Assembly (NCBI RefSeq): GCF_004217555.1
Contig: NZ_SHKW01000002.1
Location: 372,001-436,000 of the forward strand
Direction: 5' to 3'
Length of the DNA stretch: 64,000 nucleotides
Source of the DNA: Edaphobacter modestus
GTDB taxonomy: Bacteria; Acidobacteriota; Terriglobia; Terriglobales; Acidobacteriaceae
Positions within the stretch are counted from its first letter, which is position 1, and each line of letters opens with the position of its first letter. A program made the translations under genes and the position numbers. This document shows positions 18,374 to 28,200 of this stretch, piece after piece. The notes under the pieces were generated by a model. That model was not told where the DNA came from and made no database searches. It saw only the letters and a list, made by a program, of their open reading frames with translations.

Positions 18374-19348
18374 TCAGTACGGCAGCCTTTTGTCTCCAAC
18401 CTTTGCCTTGAGGATCTGCAACAAGACATTGTCACGCGCCGCTGCAATGTCGTTGGCCGTGTGAACCTTGAGAATCTCATTGATTCCAGCTTCGGCCTTC
18501 TCAGCCATCTGCGGAGTTACGTGCTCGATGCGACCGAGATCCGCCCACCAACCTTCCATCGCTGGACCGAGATGCTCGAGGAGATGTTTGATTCCCGCGT
18601 CTCCACCGCCCAGATTCGCGTTCATGAACTGGCCAAGGATGGCCCATCGCAGCCCAGGACCGTGTGCCATAGCGATGTCGATGTCGGCCAGGCTGGCCGC
18701 ATCTTGATCCAGCAAATAGAGCACCTCACGGAACACCGCGGCCTGAATTCGGTTCGCGATATGACCTTTCATTTCCTTCTTCATGCGAATCGGCTTCTTG
18801 CCGATCTGTGCATAGAATTTGACAGCACGTGTAACGTTCTCAGCGGATGTTAGCTTGCCTCCGACGACTTCGACCAGCGGGACGACGTGTGGTGGGTTGA
18901 AAGGATGCCCAAGCAGGATACGCGCCGGGTTGGTCGCCTCAGTTTGGAAATTCGAAACAGGAATGCCCGAAGAACTACTCGCAATGATGACATCGGGACC
19001 AACCGCGTCAGAAATGTCTTTGAAGAGCTTGAGCTTGAGATCTACCCGCTCTGGGCCGTTTTCCTGGACAAAGTCGACGCCTCTCAAAGATTCCTTCAGA
19101 TTCGTAGAAAACGTCAGGGTGTTCTTATCGGCACCTGGCTCAAGACCCATTTCCTCCAACAGCGGCCATGCGCTATCGATATACGCGCGCAACTTCTCCT
19201 CGGCGTTGGCCACGGGATCGGTTGCGCGCACCGCAAATCCTTTCGCGAGATAGTAAGCCGCCCAACTCATCCCGATCAGCCCACAACCCACGATACCGAC
19301 TGTTCTTACATTGAGATCATTTTTCATATTCTCCTCGATTGCGTTCAT
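18374..19348 (-). CDS. 3-hydroxyacyl-CoA / carnitine-gulonate type dehydrogenase, cassette 1 (324 aa)
   Basis: NAD-dependent oxidation of a 3-hydroxy group, judged by family. The N-terminal Rossmann fold has GIVGCGLIGMSWAAYYLAKG, followed by an aspartate (RATDP) that favours NAD. Catalytic residues of the family are all visible: serine in ASSSSGIP, histidine and glutamate in GHPFNPPHVVPLVEVVGG, and asparagine in KGHIANRIQAAV. The C-terminal helical dimerisation domain runs from about 190 to 324. The length and the DSAWPLLEEMGL segment resemble L-carnitine 3-dehydrogenase and L-gulonate 3-dehydrogenase more than fatty acid FadB. It is third in the minus-strand cassette after the CoA-transferase and propeller genes. 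Its paralogue at 48900 shares most motifs. A 115-bp vestige of the same type lies at 60522. The substrate is unknown. Confidence 0.88.
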   Translation of the reverse strand: MNAIEENMKNDLNVRTVGIVGCGLIGMSWAAYYLAKGFAVRATDPVANAEEKLRAYIDSAWPLLEEMGLEPGADKNTLTFSTNLKESLRGVDFVQENGPERVDLKLKLFKDISDAVGPDVIIASSSSGIPVSNFQTEATNPARILLGHPFNPPHVVPLVEVVGGKLTSAENVTRAVKFYAQIGKKPIRMKKEMKGHIANRIQAAVFREVLYLLDQDAASLADIDIAMAHGPGLRWAILGQFMNANLGGGDAGIKHLLEHLGPAMEGWWADLGRIEHVTPQMAEKAEAGINEILKVHTANDIAAARDNVLLQILKAKVGDKRLPY

Positions 19349-19423
19349 TACGCATGCTTCAGCCGGCTTCCATCCCGGCTCGAAGGTCGCGGTTTAGAAG
19401 ATCAGAAAGACGAGCCTCGCCGC

Positions 19424-20326
19424 TTACGCAACGTAGGCAATTCCAGTTAGGATTCCTAACTTTGCAATCGTGGTGAATTGCGCTTTGGCTTCGAGCGGGG
19501 CTACGCGTACTTCTCCACCGAGTTCTGTCGTAAACGCACGCTGATTGGCGTGATCGATGGCAAGCCCAATACCTTCCTGCAGTCCAGTTGCGAGTACCTC
19601 GTGGTTTTCCAGTTGCTTGGTACCGATACGGGCGCGGTTTAGCGAGTTGCCGCCATCGAGGTTGCCTCGGTCAGTCCAGTAGAGAAGGTTGTTCTTGGTG
19701 TCGAGTTCGAGATCGATCGGCTCAGGCAAGTGATCGATCAGTAGTTCGATATCCGTGCGGTTCTCGGGCTGCTGATCCGCCGGAATTTCAAGCCCGGCTC
19801 GGAAGATGCGCCCCTTGCCACCATCCGGTGGACCCTTTTGCGTCCAGTAGATATAGCGGTTCACCGGATCAACGGCAATGCCGACGCAGTGACGCATTAC
19901 GTCCTGCGAATCGGCAGGGAACACACCGTTGCGAACGAGAACAGTCACGTTTGAACCGTCGAGGTTCGAGCGCATCACGCGCATGGCCTCGCGATCACAC
20001 CAATACAAGAATCCCGCGCCGAAGTCGGCCGCTACCTGCTTGGGTGTCACCGTGAGGCCATGACCGACCAACATACGACGATTGGCACCGTTTAGCCCGA
20101 TGCACTCGATCGAACCGTCAGCCTGAAAAAAATCACCTTCACGTGGACCCATTGCCGGTCCCATGTTTGTCCAGTACAACGTCTTGGTCCTCTTGTCGAT
20201 AACGATTCCGTCTACGTTGTCGAGCAGATTCCCAAGCAGAGTGCGGCGATTGCTACCATCGGGATCCATCTCAATGATTTCGCCGCCTGGTCGGAGCTGG
20301 AGCATGTAGAGTTTTCCGGAATTCAT
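19424..20326 (-). CDS. YWTD-repeat beta-propeller protein, cassette 1 (300 aa)
   Basis: LDL-receptor class B (YWTD) repeats can be seen at LYWTNMG, LYWCDRE, IYWTQKG and LYWTDRG, each followed by the typical xxxLDGSN turn (MDPDGSNRRTLL, SNLDGSNVTVLV). They are spaced 40-50 residues apart, as in a six-bladed propeller. No signal peptide or membrane segment is present, so it should be cytosolic. This is unusual for this repeat class, which is mainly known from extracellular receptors. It sits between the CoA-transferase and the dehydrogenase genes with gaps of 158 and 75 bases. It could be a lactonase-like or other hydrolytic propeller, or a scaffold. No catalytic residues can be assigned by eye. 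Confidence 0.82.
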   Translation of the reverse strand: MNSGKLYMLQLRPGGEIIEMDPDGSNRRTLLGNLLDNVDGIVIDKRTKTLYWTNMGPAMGPREGDFFQADGSIECIGLNGANRRMLVGHGLTVTPKQVAADFGAGFLYWCDREAMRVMRSNLDGSNVTVLVRNGVFPADSQDVMRHCVGIAVDPVNRYIYWTQKGPPDGGKGRIFRAGLEIPADQQPENRTDIELLIDHLPEPIDLELDTKNNLLYWTDRGNLDGGNSLNRARIGTKQLENHEVLATGLQEGIGLAIDHANQRAFTTELGGEVRVAPLEAKAQFTTIAKLGILTGIAYVA

Positions 20327-20484
20327 GTTGTCCTCTCTTCTTCAAATTGCGATCAATGCCCGTTCAACTAAAGCCGGTTGCCAGGAACCCAACGATTCGT
20401 TCCCTTAACCGCCGACCATCGCCTAAGCGGGCTGTTGTCAAATCCGAACTGCTGACAGTCCGAAATGGGATACAAATATCCGAA

Positions 20485-22011
20485 TCAACTCAGCCACTCA
20501 GGTTTGTTCGATCCTCGCGGAACGATCACGGTCCGATACGACCCAGGAGACTTGGACAGGTAGACCTGCTCGTCGAGCCCCTGGTACGTGCCGAGCGGGG
20601 TCTCTGCGGTGAACAGATCCGGGGCGACATTTGTGTGCTCTTCAGAGGAGCCGGCCGTCGTATGAGCGTAGGCCCTGTCGAAGATGCCGAGCGAGAGCTG
20701 CCAGAGCACAGTGCGAGTGAGCGAGACGACGACCTTGTAGCTTCCTCCCTCCACGGCTCGCCTGCGCAGCGCTGCGAGAACGCCCACAGTGCCGAGCCAA
20801 CCCACAACGTTGTCGCAGATGGGTACAATGGGCGGCTGCTTCGGGCTGGTGAGCGACCCTTCCAGGGCGAAAACGCCCGCCACCGTTGCACCAATCTCAT
20901 CAAAGCCTGGCCGGTTCGCCCACGGACCATTTTCTCCGTGAAGAACGACGGTAGCGTGGATCAGTCCGGGCTTTTTTGCGCATAACTCTTCCGCATCCAG
21001 TCCGTGGGATTTCAAATAGCCAGGGCGCTTATTTGCGAAGAAGATGTCGGCATCCTTGAGTAACGCATCGAACTTGGCGCGATCCTCTTTAGAGGAATCC
21101 AGAATGGTAGAGCGCATGCCAACCTGAACGTCCCAGAAGAAGCCCTCTACTTCGGTGTCGTTGGGCCTCCAGATATTCAGGACGTCGGCACCATAGAAGG
21201 CTAGGTCTCGCCCAATTGCCGCGCCGGCAATCACATGACCCATTCCGAAGGCTCGAATTCCGTCGAGTGGAGATTTGGCGTCTGGCTTGAAAGGAATGGG
21301 CTCGCTTTCACCGATCTTCTCGACGGAAATTAGGGGCATCCCTGCGAGCACTTCGGTGTACTGCAACTCCTCGCGCAACTCTTCAAACGTACGAACTTTA
21401 GCAAGGACTAATCCCTCTTCGGCAGCAGCCGCCTCCAAGTCATCTGCACGCCATTGCAGAATGGAATTCTGGAGCGATTCGACGTTGTCGCTGCATCGGA
21501 AGAAGTTGAGTGCACGTTGATGCAGCTTAGGGTAGAAGTTCAGAGTCACGACATGCCGGCCATCGCGTGTTTCACGGAAGAGTGGAAATTTAAAGAAGGG
21601 ATTGTTGTCGAAGAAGCCCATTGCGGGAGAGCGCCCGTTCATGGTCTCCCAGATCCCTTCGAAGAAGCCGCCGAAGCGTCGAAAGGCTTTGCGAACGTCG
21701 ACATGAACGTCCTGGACCTGTCCAGTTCGGTCCCTCCACACCGCGGCAGCAGCAATAGTTTTGGCAGCGAGGCCTATGCCTGCCATCGTTGCAAATCGGA
21801 TCCGGCTAGGAACAATGGGATCTTGGCCATAGAAAGTTAGTTGCCCGCCGCTGTCTGCTGCTGACATTCCAACGTCTGCCAAAACTTGATTCACTCCTTC
21901 GTGGAAGTCGAAAGCTGAGGAGGTGGAAGGATTGTTTAGTTTGTCGACGATAGTCTCGGTTAAACGATCTGGGGCTTGAGTTTCTTCCTTAACCACGGAT
22001 ACATACCTCAT
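20485..22011 (-). CDS. Family III CoA-transferase with rearranged domain order, cassette 1 (508 aa)
   Basis: Residues 249-440 are the standard N-terminal CaiB/BaiF part: DGIRAFGMGHVIAG, FYGADVLNIWRP, ADIFFANKRPGYL, NRPGFDEIGATVAG. The expected catalytic aspartate is Asp400 in VPICDNVVGWLG. Residues 65-245 resemble the middle and C-terminal part of the same family (GIGLAAKTIAAAAVWRDRTG, then FRETRDGRHVVTLNFYP and a small domain). They come first and lack an aspartate at the equivalent position (RFATMAGIG). The protein thus looks like a truncated, inactive family unit fused in front of an active one. It probably moves CoA from an acyl-CoA donor to a hydroxy acid. It is first in the cassette. 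The ribosome binding site AGGAGTCTAAGTA before ATG is almost the same as in cassette 2. Confidence 0.85.
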   Translation of the reverse strand: MRYVSVVKEETQAPDRLTETIVDKLNNPSTSSAFDFHEGVNQVLADVGMSAADSGGQLTFYGQDPIVPSRIRFATMAGIGLAAKTIAAAAVWRDRTGQVQDVHVDVRKAFRRFGGFFEGIWETMNGRSPAMGFFDNNPFFKFPLFRETRDGRHVVTLNFYPKLHQRALNFFRCSDNVESLQNSILQWRADDLEAAAAEEGLVLAKVRTFEELREELQYTEVLAGMPLISVEKIGESEPIPFKPDAKSPLDGIRAFGMGHVIAGAAIGRDLAFYGADVLNIWRPNDTEVEGFFWDVQVGMRSTILDSSKEDRAKFDALLKDADIFFANKRPGYLKSHGLDAEELCAKKPGLIHATVVLHGENGPWANRPGFDEIGATVAGVFALEGSLTSPKQPPIVPICDNVVGWLGTVGVLAALRRRAVEGGSYKVVVSLTRTVLWQLSLGIFDRAYAHTTAGSSEEHTNVAPDLFTAETPLGTYQGLDEQVYLSKSPGSYRTVIVPRGSNKPEWLS

Positions 22012-22611
22012 TACTTAGACTCCTGGATGATGTCAGCTCTTCGACTGAGTGATACTAGCAACCGTGAGTGGTCCGAATAAATTACATGTTCCTTGTAGGA
22101 ATCATTCAGATGCTGCGGAATATCGGTAACATTTCATTCCTGAGCTGCACAACCAACTCAAACGCAGCCCTTCCTTGCTCTGCATTCCTTATCGCGACAA
22201 ATCCGAGCTAATTTGTCAGCACGTATTTTCAAATAGGTGGGCAATGAGATGTTTGGAGTTCCACCTACGCCAGCGATTACTTAGTCGCTGAGATCCGCAA
22301 ATCGAGTCTGAATTAAACGCAGAATGACGGCAAAAATCATCGCGGTCGACACCCCGAACATCAGTGATCCATCTGCTGCCTCGAGTGGTCGCAGCAATTT
22401 CCCGAGCAGGATATCGAGATCGCGGTGAACGACAACCTGGGACTGTAGTGGAGACCGCGACTTCTCGCGGATTTTGGGGACGCCACAATTTGACGAGCGG
22501 GGTGCTAATATGCAAACACCTTGCACGGGAACAAGTTTGGTTTCAGCAAAGATGCGACCCGAACCCCAATTTGACTGAGCATGGCAACAGATGAGAACCG
22601 AGGAAAACACG
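22012..22611. other. Divergent upstream region of cassette 1 and the cold shock gene
   Basis: It should contain the cassette 1 promoter (minus strand) and the long cold shock leader (plus strand). A small dyad TTCCT-TGT-AGGAA lies near 22088. A minus-strand piece ending at 22281 reads GSLMFGVSTAMIFAVILRLI followed by QTRFADLSD and a stop. This looks like the C-terminal membrane helix of a lost protein. The 16-bp palindrome found before cassette 2 is not present here. Confidence 0.4.
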
Positions 22612-22812
22612 ATGGAACAGGGAACAGTGAAGTGGTTTAACGATGCCAAGGGGTTTGGCTTCATCAGCCGTCAAAACGGCGAAGACGTTTTCGCACATTA
22701 CTCCGCAATCACCTCGAGCGGCTTCAAGAGCCTCCAAGAGGGTCAGGCTGTGCAGTTCAATGTGATTAAGGGGCCTAAGGGCTGGCAGGCAGCCGACATT
22801 CAGCCTCTTTAA
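22612..22812 (+). CDS. CspA-family cold shock protein (66 aa)
   Basis: A complete cold shock domain, with RNP1 (KGFGFISR) and RNP2 (DVFAHYSAI) for binding single-stranded RNA and DNA. Start at ATG 22612, preceded by GAGGA about 8 bases upstream. An in-frame ATG at 22591 would add seven residues not typical of the family. The region upstream is long and unannotated, as is usual for cold-inducible leaders, but I cannot show a thermosensor. Members melt RNA secondary structure and act as antiterminators or RNA chaperones. Confidence 0.93.
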   Translation: MEQGTVKWFNDAKGFGFISRQNGEDVFAHYSAITSSGFKSLQEGQAVQFNVIKGPKGWQAADIQPL

Positions 22813-22910
22813 ATTGCTTACTTCTTTGCGAAAGGGCTATTAATGCCCAACCTTTCTGCGGAACGTCGGCTCAAGCTATTCTGAAGAACCTGGGGTGGAG
22901 ATTTTGTACC

Positions 22911-23441
22911 ATGGCAAAGCTCGTCTATGGAATGAACCAGTCCTTGGATGGCTACGTCGACCATCTGGAATTTAGGCCAAGCCCGGCGCTCTTTCGTCAC
23001 TTCATAGAGCAAGCGCGCGACCTGACGGGCAGTGTGTACGGTCGCCGCATGTACGAGGTAATGCGTTATTGGGACGAAGACTGCCCGGATTGGGGCGCGG
23101 AGGAACACGACTTCGCGGCGGCGTGGCGGAGCCAGCCGAAGTGGGTTGTGTCGCGCACGTTGAAGTCGGTCGGACCCAACGCCACACTTGTCGAGGATGA
23201 CATCGAGGCGGTGATACGTGGGCTGAAGGCACAGCCAGTTGGGGAGATTGAAGTGGCCGGACCAGACTTGGCAGGAAGCCTAACCAACCTTGGTCTTATT
23301 GATGAGTATCGACTTTACCTCCACCCCATCGTACTTGGTCGCGGCAAGCCATTCTTCTCCGGCCCTCGGCCGCCGCTCCGCCTTGTGACCAGCGATCTCG
23401 TTGGCGAGGAAGTGATTAGGTTGACGTACGTTCCCGCTTAA
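22911..23441 (+). CDS. RibD C-terminal / dihydrofolate reductase-like protein (176 aa)
   Basis: The fold is shared by DHFR and the reductase part of RibD. Features are MAKLVYGMNQSLDGYVD at the N-terminus, the SVYGRRMYEVM helix, and EIEVAGPDLAGSLTNLGLID followed by LHPIVLGRGKPFF, the usual NADPH-binding half. The protein is full length for the single-domain stand-alone group, most of which have unknown substrates. ATG at 22911. It sits 98 bases behind the cold shock gene, with no reason to assume joint function. Confidence 0.85.
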   Translation: MAKLVYGMNQSLDGYVDHLEFRPSPALFRHFIEQARDLTGSVYGRRMYEVMRYWDEDCPDWGAEEHDFAAAWRSQPKWVVSRTLKSVGPNATLVEDDIEAVIRGLKAQPVGEIEVAGPDLAGSLTNLGLIDEYRLYLHPIVLGRGKPFFSGPRPPLRLVTSDLVGEEVIRLTYVPA

Positions 23442-24027
23442 TCGCGCGACTCGCCCGACGGATTGCGCCGGGGCGTCAGGTCCGCTTTGGGTCATCAAAG
23501 TAGAAAAGTCCCGGTGGCGCAGCGGCGCAGCATTCGACCAAAACTGACGCTGCCCGTCAGATCGAATGCGTGCAGGACAGCTCCTTACCTATTTTTACCT
23601 TTTCGAGGGGTTGGGCATTAATCCTTGATGCCTTTGATCCCATGGCGCCAAACGCATTGCCCAGATGCAAAACCGCGCCATGACGGTGAGCGACAAAGTC
23701 TAATTTACCTGTTCGAGGCGTTGGGCTTAATGGGGCCAGTCTCAGAATACGGACACCCTTGCCGAATGTATGGTCCGCCGTGTGAATGCAAGGGAAAAGT
23801 TTCGAATGAAGGAAAGTCTGCGTCAATGTATTCGGCCTTTAGGTGGAGAGTTTTCTCCTGGCCTTGATGAGATACGCCGCGTACCTGTCCTTTGAAAACG
23901 CCCGGCCTCGTATTGGCCATTTCGGCAAGCAGGTTTCAGGTGCGCCGTTTTAACTGTTCTTTCATCTTCACTTATCCGGTGCAGACCTCGGTGGGGAGAA
24001 CTTGATGTTGCTGGTGGCTAAGCCTGC
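23442..24027. other. Non-coding stretch next to the IS110 transposase, possible guide-RNA region
   Basis: 586 bases without a supported gene. They lie downstream of the minus-strand IS110 transposase, where IS1111-type members of the family encode their guide RNA (seekRNA). An imperfect direct repeat is visible: TTTTCGAGGGGTTGGGCATTAA (around 23602) against CTGTTCGAGGCGTTGGGCTT (around 23707). Element ends were not located, so the assignment is a suggestion. Confidence 0.25.
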
Positions 24028-25059
24028 TTACACTGTCAGTGCCTCGGGTACTGCGCGATAGTCCTGGCCCGTCGAGAGCACTGCCCACGCGATCCGCGCC
24101 AGTTTGTGTGCTGTTGCCACGATCAATACGTTTCGTGGCGCCCTCGTCTCAAGCGAGGTCATCCAGGCGCCCATCGCGATTCGGTCCCGCTTGGATCGCA
24201 ATACGACCGCGCGTGCTCCATGAATCAGGATCTTGCGCAGGTAAGAGTTACCGCGCTTGCTGATTCCATACAGCCTCACCTTGCCACCGGTCGAATGCTG
24301 GTTCGGTAGTAGCCCCAACCAGGCCGCGAACTCTCGTCCCTTGCGGAAGGCTGCGCCGTTACCGATGGAGGCCACGATCGCGGTTGCAACCAGCGGTCCG
24401 ATGCCAGGGATCTGCAGCAGTCTCCGACACGCAGCATCGCTCGAAGCGATCCGTTCCACTTCGTCGTTCATCTGCACGATCTGAAGCTCCAGGTCCTTCC
24501 ACTCGCTCCACAGCATGGCAACCAGGTTCCGCATCCTAGGGGTGAGGTTCTCGTTGACGTTCTCAAGCACCTCAGGCAGAGCTTCCCTCAGCCGAATCGG
24601 GCTCTTGGCGAACACGATGCCCCGCTCCAGCAGGAACGCACGAATCTGGTTGATCAGAGAAGTTCTTCGCGCCATGAGCCGGTCACGCACGCGATGGAGA
24701 GCTTGCAGGTCGAGCTGGTCATCTGTCTTGATCGGCACGAAGCGCATGTTCTCGCGATCCACAGCCTCAGCAATCGCTTCAGCGTCGATGAAATCGTTCT
24801 TGTTCGACTTCACAAACGGCTTCACGAACTGGGCTGGAATCAACTTCACATCATGGCCTTGTTCCCGTAAAGCACGGCCGAGGAAGTGCGACCCCGAACA
24901 TGCTTCCATCCCGATCAAGCAGGTCTGCATGTTCGCGGTGAAGGCAATCAACTGCTTCTGGGTAAACTTCTTCTTCAGCAGCACCTTGCCGTTATCACCA
25001 AGTGCCACCAGGTGAAAGGTCGTCTTGCCAAGGTCAATACCAACCGATCGAATCTGCAT
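24028..25059 (-). mobile_element. IS110-family transposase (343 aa)
   Basis: DEDD-type recombinase of IS110/IS1111 elements, which are directed by an RNA guide. The RuvC-like N-terminal domain shows SVGIDLGKTTFH (first Asp), CLIGMEACSGSHF (Glu) and KSNKNDFIDAEAIAEAV (paired Asp). The C-terminal Tnp2 domain has LLQIPGIGPLVATAIVASIG, GREFAAWLGLLPNQHSTGGK and the conserved serine region ISKRGNSYLRKIL. The gene is intact and of normal length. ATG 25059 lies close to the topoisomerase gene. Little room is left on that side for a 5' guide RNA, while 586 bases are free on the 3' side. Confidence 0.93.
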
Positions 25060-25089
25060 GTCGATGATCCTCCTTGAATCTGCCTACAA

Positions 25090-25175
25090 GATCTTCCGGG
25101 GAAGATCAAGCGGCGGACCATCTTAGTAAACTCACGTTCGATCGTAGCAAGCAGAGGTCGACAATTTACGATCGA
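25090..25175. promoter_or_regulatory. Two inverted repeats between IS110 and the topoisomerase-RecQ gene
   Basis: GATCTTCC/GGAAGATC (25090-25107, 2-base spacer) may belong to the IS110 end or its target. TCGATCGTA (25138-25146) with TACGATCGA (25167-25175) is a 9-bp dyad just upstream of the start at 25203 and could be an operator. No promoter boxes were assigned. Confidence 0.4.
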
Positions 25176-25202
25176 GTTGAGCGTCTAGACCTGAAGGTAC
25201 AA

Positions 25203-28200
25203 ATGAAAGCAAGCGAATCCAGTACCGTTGCGGTCCTGACTGAAAAGCCATCTGTCGCACGAGACATTGCCCGTGTCCTCGGAGCCGACAAGCGAGGCGA
25301 AGGCTATCTCCAGGGAAACGGCTATGTGGTCACCTGGGCGATTGGACATCTGGTTTCCCTCGCACAACCGCACGAAATCAATCTTCAATGGCGGCAATGG
25401 CGCATGGATCTGTTGCCGATCCTGCCCGAGCAGTGGCCACTGGTTGTCTACGAGCGAACCAAAGATCAGTTCGAAGTGGTGCGAAAGATTCTAACGTCGG
25501 CGCGTGTGTCGCGGATAGTATGCGCGACGGATGCTGGGCGGGAAGGCGAACTGATCTTCCGCTACATCTACGATGCGGCTGAAAGCAAAAAGCCGGTCAG
25601 CCGACTTTGGATTTCTTCGCTGACTCCGGATGCCATCCGAAAAGGGTTCGACAATCTTCGCCCAGGCAGTCAATATGATCGATTGGCGGACGCGGCCAGT
25701 GGCCGAAGCCGAGCCGATTGGCTTGTTGGCATGAATCTGTCACGGGCCTATTCACTTTTCTATAGTGAGGAGCTTTCCGTCGGACGGGTGCAGACGCCGA
25801 CTCTGGCCATGCTTGTCGATCGCGAACTTACCCTCCGCAATTTTGTCTCCGAAGACTACATCGAGGTTGTCGCGACGTTTCAGGGACGGGAAAATCAGGA
25901 TAAGGAAACCTATCAAGGCACATGGTTCCGTCCGCAAACAGGGTCGAAAAAGGGCAACAACGCTCAGGCCAACAACTCGCGATTGCCTGCCGATGGCCAG
26001 GATGCCAAAAGCATCATCCTTCGCGCTCGTGCGGGAGAAGCGGTCATTGAGTCACTCTCTTCCGAGACGCAGCGGATGCAACCACCCCTGCTTTACGACC
26101 TCACTGAGCTGCAGCGGCATGCGAATCGTCTGTTTGGCTTTAGTGCCCAAGAGACTCTTGATATCGCGCAGGCACTCTATGAACGGAACAAACTGATCAG
26201 CTATCCAAGGACGGATAGTCGTCATCTCTCTGTTGACGTTGCCGCTACAGCTCCAGGCATTGTCGCCGCAGTTTCCGCAAGCTATCAGAAGCAACTGGCT
26301 GCAGGAACAGGGGAGCGCCCACTTGGAAAGCGATTTGTCGACGACAGTAAGGTGAGCGACCATCACGCCATCATTCCCAATGCAGTTTCCCCCGAGAAGG
26401 CCAACCTGACGGAAAAGGAACGCAAGATTTACGGTTTGATCTGCAGCCGCTTCCTCATGATGTGGCATGACGATCACATTCAGTCCGTGACGACCGTGAT
26501 TACCGCAATCACGCATGAGGAATTCGTGGACCGCTATCGAACCACGGGGACTGTCGTGCAACAGTTGGGTTGGAAGGTCCTTGACGTTGGGTCGGAGGGG
26601 CGAAAGAGAGAGGCAAAGGGCAGGGATGAGGAGAAAACTCCGGAGCAGATCTTGCCAGTAAATCTTGCCATAGGACAGCCACAGGACATCGCGAATATAG
26701 AGGCCAAGAAAAAGAAGACCAAACCCCCGAAGCGATTTACCGAGGGCACACTCTTGACCGCGATGCAGACGGCGGGTCAAAGCCTCGACGAGAAAGAACT
26801 GTCCGAGGTGATGAAAGAGACGGGCCTCGGTACGCCTGCCACACGGGCGGCCACGATCGAAGTGCTATTGAAGCGTGGCTATATCGTTCGCTCGGGGAAG
26901 GTTCTAGAGGCAACAGAAAAGGGGATCCATCTTATAGAAGTGGTTCATCCCGAAGTCAAGAGTCCTGCGATGACCGGCCAATGGGAGGCCTTTCTCAAGA
27001 AGATCCAACTTGGTGAATCCCAGCTGGAGCCATTCCTGGATGGCATCTGTCAATACGTGCGTTCGGTTGTCAGCAAGGTTCGTCAGACTTCGCCAGTTCA
27101 ACTTGCGCCGCCGCGCCCCGCATCGACAAAGACTTCCGATCCTTCTGGTCTCCCCAGTCCAAAGAAATTCCTCAACAGCACAAGTCTCCCCGAACTCTTG
27201 CAAAACGCGTTCGGCTTCGCCCAGTTTCGCCCTAACCAGGAAGCCGTCTGTCGGGCAGTAACCGCGGGAAAAGACGCGCTGCTTGTCATGCCGACCGGCT
27301 CGGGCAAGTCGCTTTGTTACCAGCTGCCTGGATTGGCACGAGGTGGAACCACTCTCGTGATCAGTCCACTCATAGCATTGATGGACGATCAGGTGCAGAA
27401 GCTGAAAGAGAAAGGCCTCGCTGTTGAATGCATCCATTCAGGTCGTGATCGTGAAACTTCGCGCCGTATCTGTTCCGACTACCTCGGCGGCAAATTGCAG
27501 TTTCTCTTCATTGCTCCCGAACGACTTCGGGTGGCAGGCTTTCCCGAAATGCTGGCCAAGCGAAAACCATCACTGATCGCGATCGATGAAGCGCACTGCA
27601 TCTCGCAATGGGGCCACGATTTTCGACCTGACTATCGGATGCTTGGCCAGTATCTACCTGGTCTTCGTCCTGCTCCGATGCTGGCGCTCACGGCCACAGC
27701 AACACCGCTGGTCCAGAACGACATTGCAACTCAGCTAGGCTTGACTGAGCCCGCACACTTCATCCATGGTTTCCGCCGCGAAAACATCGGCATCGAGCTT
27801 GTAGAAGCTTTGCCTTCGCAACGGTCTCAGCTCGCTCGGGAGATCCTGCTCGAAGGCAAACACCGCCCAGCCATCGTGTACACCCCTACGCGCAAGCAGG
27901 CTGACGCTCTGGCGGAAGAGTGGGCAAGCGAGTTTGCCGTAGCCGTATACCACGCCGGACTGGATGCCGAGCGACGGCGGCAAGTGCAGGAAGAATTCAT
28001 GGCGGGCAAACTGGACGTCATGGTGGCAACCACGGCGTTCGGTATGGGGATCGATAAGACGAATATCCGAACCGTGATTCACACCGCCCTTCCAGGCAGT
28101 CTGGAAGGGTATTACCAGGAGATCGGCCGCGCGGGGCGCGACGGAAAAGCGAGTCGCGCCATTTTGATGCACTCGTATGGAGACCGTCATACCCATGACT

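Noticed and set aside
22281-22664. 127-codon minus-strand frame upstream of cassette 1
   Set aside because: It overlaps the cold shock gene and its leader. Only the last 25 residues look like a membrane helix, so it was reported as possible debris and not as a gene.
26052-26780. 242-codon minus-strand frame inside the topoisomerase-RecQ gene
   Set aside because: Antisense shadow; the plus frame carries catalytic motifs over the whole interval.
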